A DNA stretch of 64,000 bases, taken from Phalacrocorax aristotelis (Eukaryota > Chordata > Aves > Suliformes > Phalacrocoracidae). The notes beneath the pieces were generated by a model. The model did not search any database and had not been told where the DNA came from. It worked only from the letters and a program-made list of their open reading frames with translations. Positions 62,291-64,000 of this stretch are shown piece after piece (the first letter of the stretch is position 1; each line of letters begins with the position of its first letter). The translations under genes and the position numbers were made by a program. The stretch lies in the NCBI RefSeq assembly GCF_949628215.1, contig NC_134276.1:132246125-132310124 (forward strand), in the 5' to 3' direction.

Positions 62291-64000
62291 AGGGCTTCTA
62301 TCTAGCACAGTATTTCTGCTCACAGAATTGAGATGACAGATTAAAGCAGACAGGCAACAGCTTTCTCCCAAAGCATTTGCATCAAAAAATAAATAACAAT
62401 TCTTTCAGAGATTTGACATTCCTCACGCCCTACCAGTAAGCACATCTATACTGCAGCAGGAGGTCTGATTACAGTATTAGTTGGCGTTCCTGAGATATCT
62501 TGAATCAAATTAGCACAGGTAAGGGTGGCAGCAGAGATCTGTAAATTCTCTTTTGCTGAGTCTAGTTTCAGGTGCAGCTGAGCTAATACAATGTTGTGCT
62601 GCAGGTACAAGGATTAATTCCTGTTTCCTGGTGCCTTTGGTCTTCTGCTCCCTCCTCTCCACCATGTACATGTCTTCAGGGATGGTGAACTTATGTTCAT
62701 CCTGTATGTCTTGTGATACCCTGCCCTAAAAGGCCACCACAGGTGATCCCTTTTTGTAGTACAGCCACCACCTGGAGGCAAGGATTTGCAAAACTCAGGG
62801 GGCTTTTGTTACACAAGGCTGCCCAGGGCAGGCTGTTTGGGTCTACATGATTGCTGAACAACACATGGAAGCAGTAAAAAGCACCACCAAAGTTCAGACT
62901 GTCTGGAAACTTGGAGATCTAAAAGCAGGCTGACTTCTGGTGCTGGTAAAATTAAGACAGAATGTAGCTTCATTTCTGACAACAGCTACTTTGGAAGCCC
63001 TAAGTATTTTAGTAATCTGGGTTAATTTAGCTGGAGAGAGTTTACTCCTAAACCAGTAAGACAGAATTTTGATAATTTTTTACTCCATATGAAAATGAGG
63101 CACGCAAACAGCATGTTTTTAAACACAGTCTAAAAAGACAATGACAACATTGAAGGCTGAAGAATTACCTGAACGGGGGGGGGGGGGGGGGGGGGGAGAG
63201 GGGGGTGAGCGGTGGAAGTGGACAGGGTAAACAGATCAGCAGTCATGTTGTGACTGGGTGAAATTCGGGTGTAGCCATATTACCACTGGCCCCTGTTTTC
63301 CCCAGTGCAATGGGATGACAGAAAATGGTATCACGATAATACAGCCCTTTCTAAAAAAGGCCATGGAGCCAGACTACTAACCATATTTAGTACTACTAAA
63401 TTACAATTGGCACCAGCAAGCCCTGGTTGTCACCTACTGACATTTTGTTCAGCCCTAAAAATGAAAACACAGTTGTCTGCACTGTTTCAAACGATGAGAG
63501 TCACTGGGGACTCACAGGCAGGGAAAGAGAAAGACAAGGCAAAACAGCAAGTTCATCGTGACTTATGATCTTAGAGCCACCACCGCTACAGCCAAAAGAT
63601 GTTGTTCTGTGTTTCTGAGGTGGTGAAAAGTGGTCGCATAGGGCAGCAGGATCACAAGAGGTGTCTTTGCAGCCAGATGGAGTGAGCACCCACCAGGGAG
63701 AAGCAGCACCTGCACCCCGAACTTCACTGACATGTAGTAGGACCCATGTATCTGTACTCACCATGAGTATGAAATGCTCACCCTGAAACTCATAAAACTC
63801 ACCATGCAATTCTTTTAATGGGTCCCCGCTGACAGTAAAACTTAACTGCTCTCCTTTGCTTCCTCAGGTCTGGCTGAGGAAGGGTGACACTGGGAGCCGA
63901 ACACTTGAGGCATCCTCCCAGTGGCTGGTGGGACCCTTTCGCTGTGCAGTGGAGGGGCTGGAGCTGGGGAGTCTCCTGAGGCGTCCCTGCGAGGCAGGCA
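62291..64000. other. Unassigned upstream flank
   Basis: No exon of a neighbouring gene is recognisable. In mammals PARP9/DTX3L-type genes lie on this side of KPNA1, but none of their domains appears here. A minus-strand open frame at 63501-63809 (102 codons) lacks a family match. A 22-base G run lies at 63175-63196. Confidence 0.45.
63175..63196 (+). repeat. 22-base homopolymeric G run
   Basis: An uninterrupted G22 followed by AGAG and G5. Quadruplex-prone and length-unstable; its length in the assembly may be inexact. Confidence 0.95.

Noticed and set aside
63501..63809. 102-codon minus-strand frame near the right edge
   Set aside because: No family match. It contains several GGTGAG-type sites that could be donors, but I found no matching acceptor and exon chain.
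1..64000. CRISPR arrays, phage, operon or other prokaryotic systems; tRNA or rRNA genes
   Set aside because: No regularly spaced repeats, no bacterial-style gene packing and no tRNA/rRNA-like stretch was seen. The splice structure and CR1 elements show a vertebrate nuclear genome.

Overview
This is a vertebrate nuclear genome window, almost certainly from a bird. It is AT-rich and gene-sparse, with multi-exon genes bounded by GT/AG introns. CR1-type LINE tails occur in several introns, and one intron carries a solo LTR of an avian endogenous-retrovirus type. Nothing looks bacterial, viral-genomic or organellar. I cannot name the species.

The window is dominated by one complete gene on the minus strand, KPNA1 (importin subunit alpha-5). 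A non-coding first exon lies in a CpG island near 60.0-60.1 kb. The ATG is at 47616 and the stop codon at 9916-9918. I located thirteen coding exons by hand: each has GT/AG borders, the phases fit, and together they give 1617 bp, i.e. 538 codons plus stop. That equals the length I recall for human KPNA1. The protein has the N-terminal importin-beta-binding domain, ten ARM-type repeats with the expected Trp/Asn ladder, and the acidic C-terminus.

At the left edge (670-2689) the plus strand carries the last two coding exons of FAM162A, a mitochondrial membrane protein; its earlier exons lie before position 1. The two genes converge tail to tail. FAM162A beside KPNA1 is also the mammalian order, and this supports KPNA1 over its close paralogues KPNA5 and KPNA6.

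Layout: 1-2689 FAM162A 3' exons; 2690-8160 mixed 3' UTR and intergenic DNA with a TA/TG microsatellite; about 8165-9915 probable KPNA1 3' UTR; 9916-47621 KPNA1 exons and introns (five CR1 pieces, one GC-rich repeat block, one solo LTR, several simple repeats); 47622-60009 a 12.4 kb first intron; 59380-60640 the CpG-island promoter with candidate NRF1, CTCF-like, paired ZNF143-like and CCAAT/YY1-like sites; 61000-62290 a GC-rich interspersed repeat ending in AT palindromes; 62290-64000 unassigned DNA with a 22-base G run.

I found no evidence for an undescribed biological system. The window is a conserved housekeeping locus. The points worth a second look are promoter architecture, non-B-DNA tracts close to splice sites, and the repeat content.
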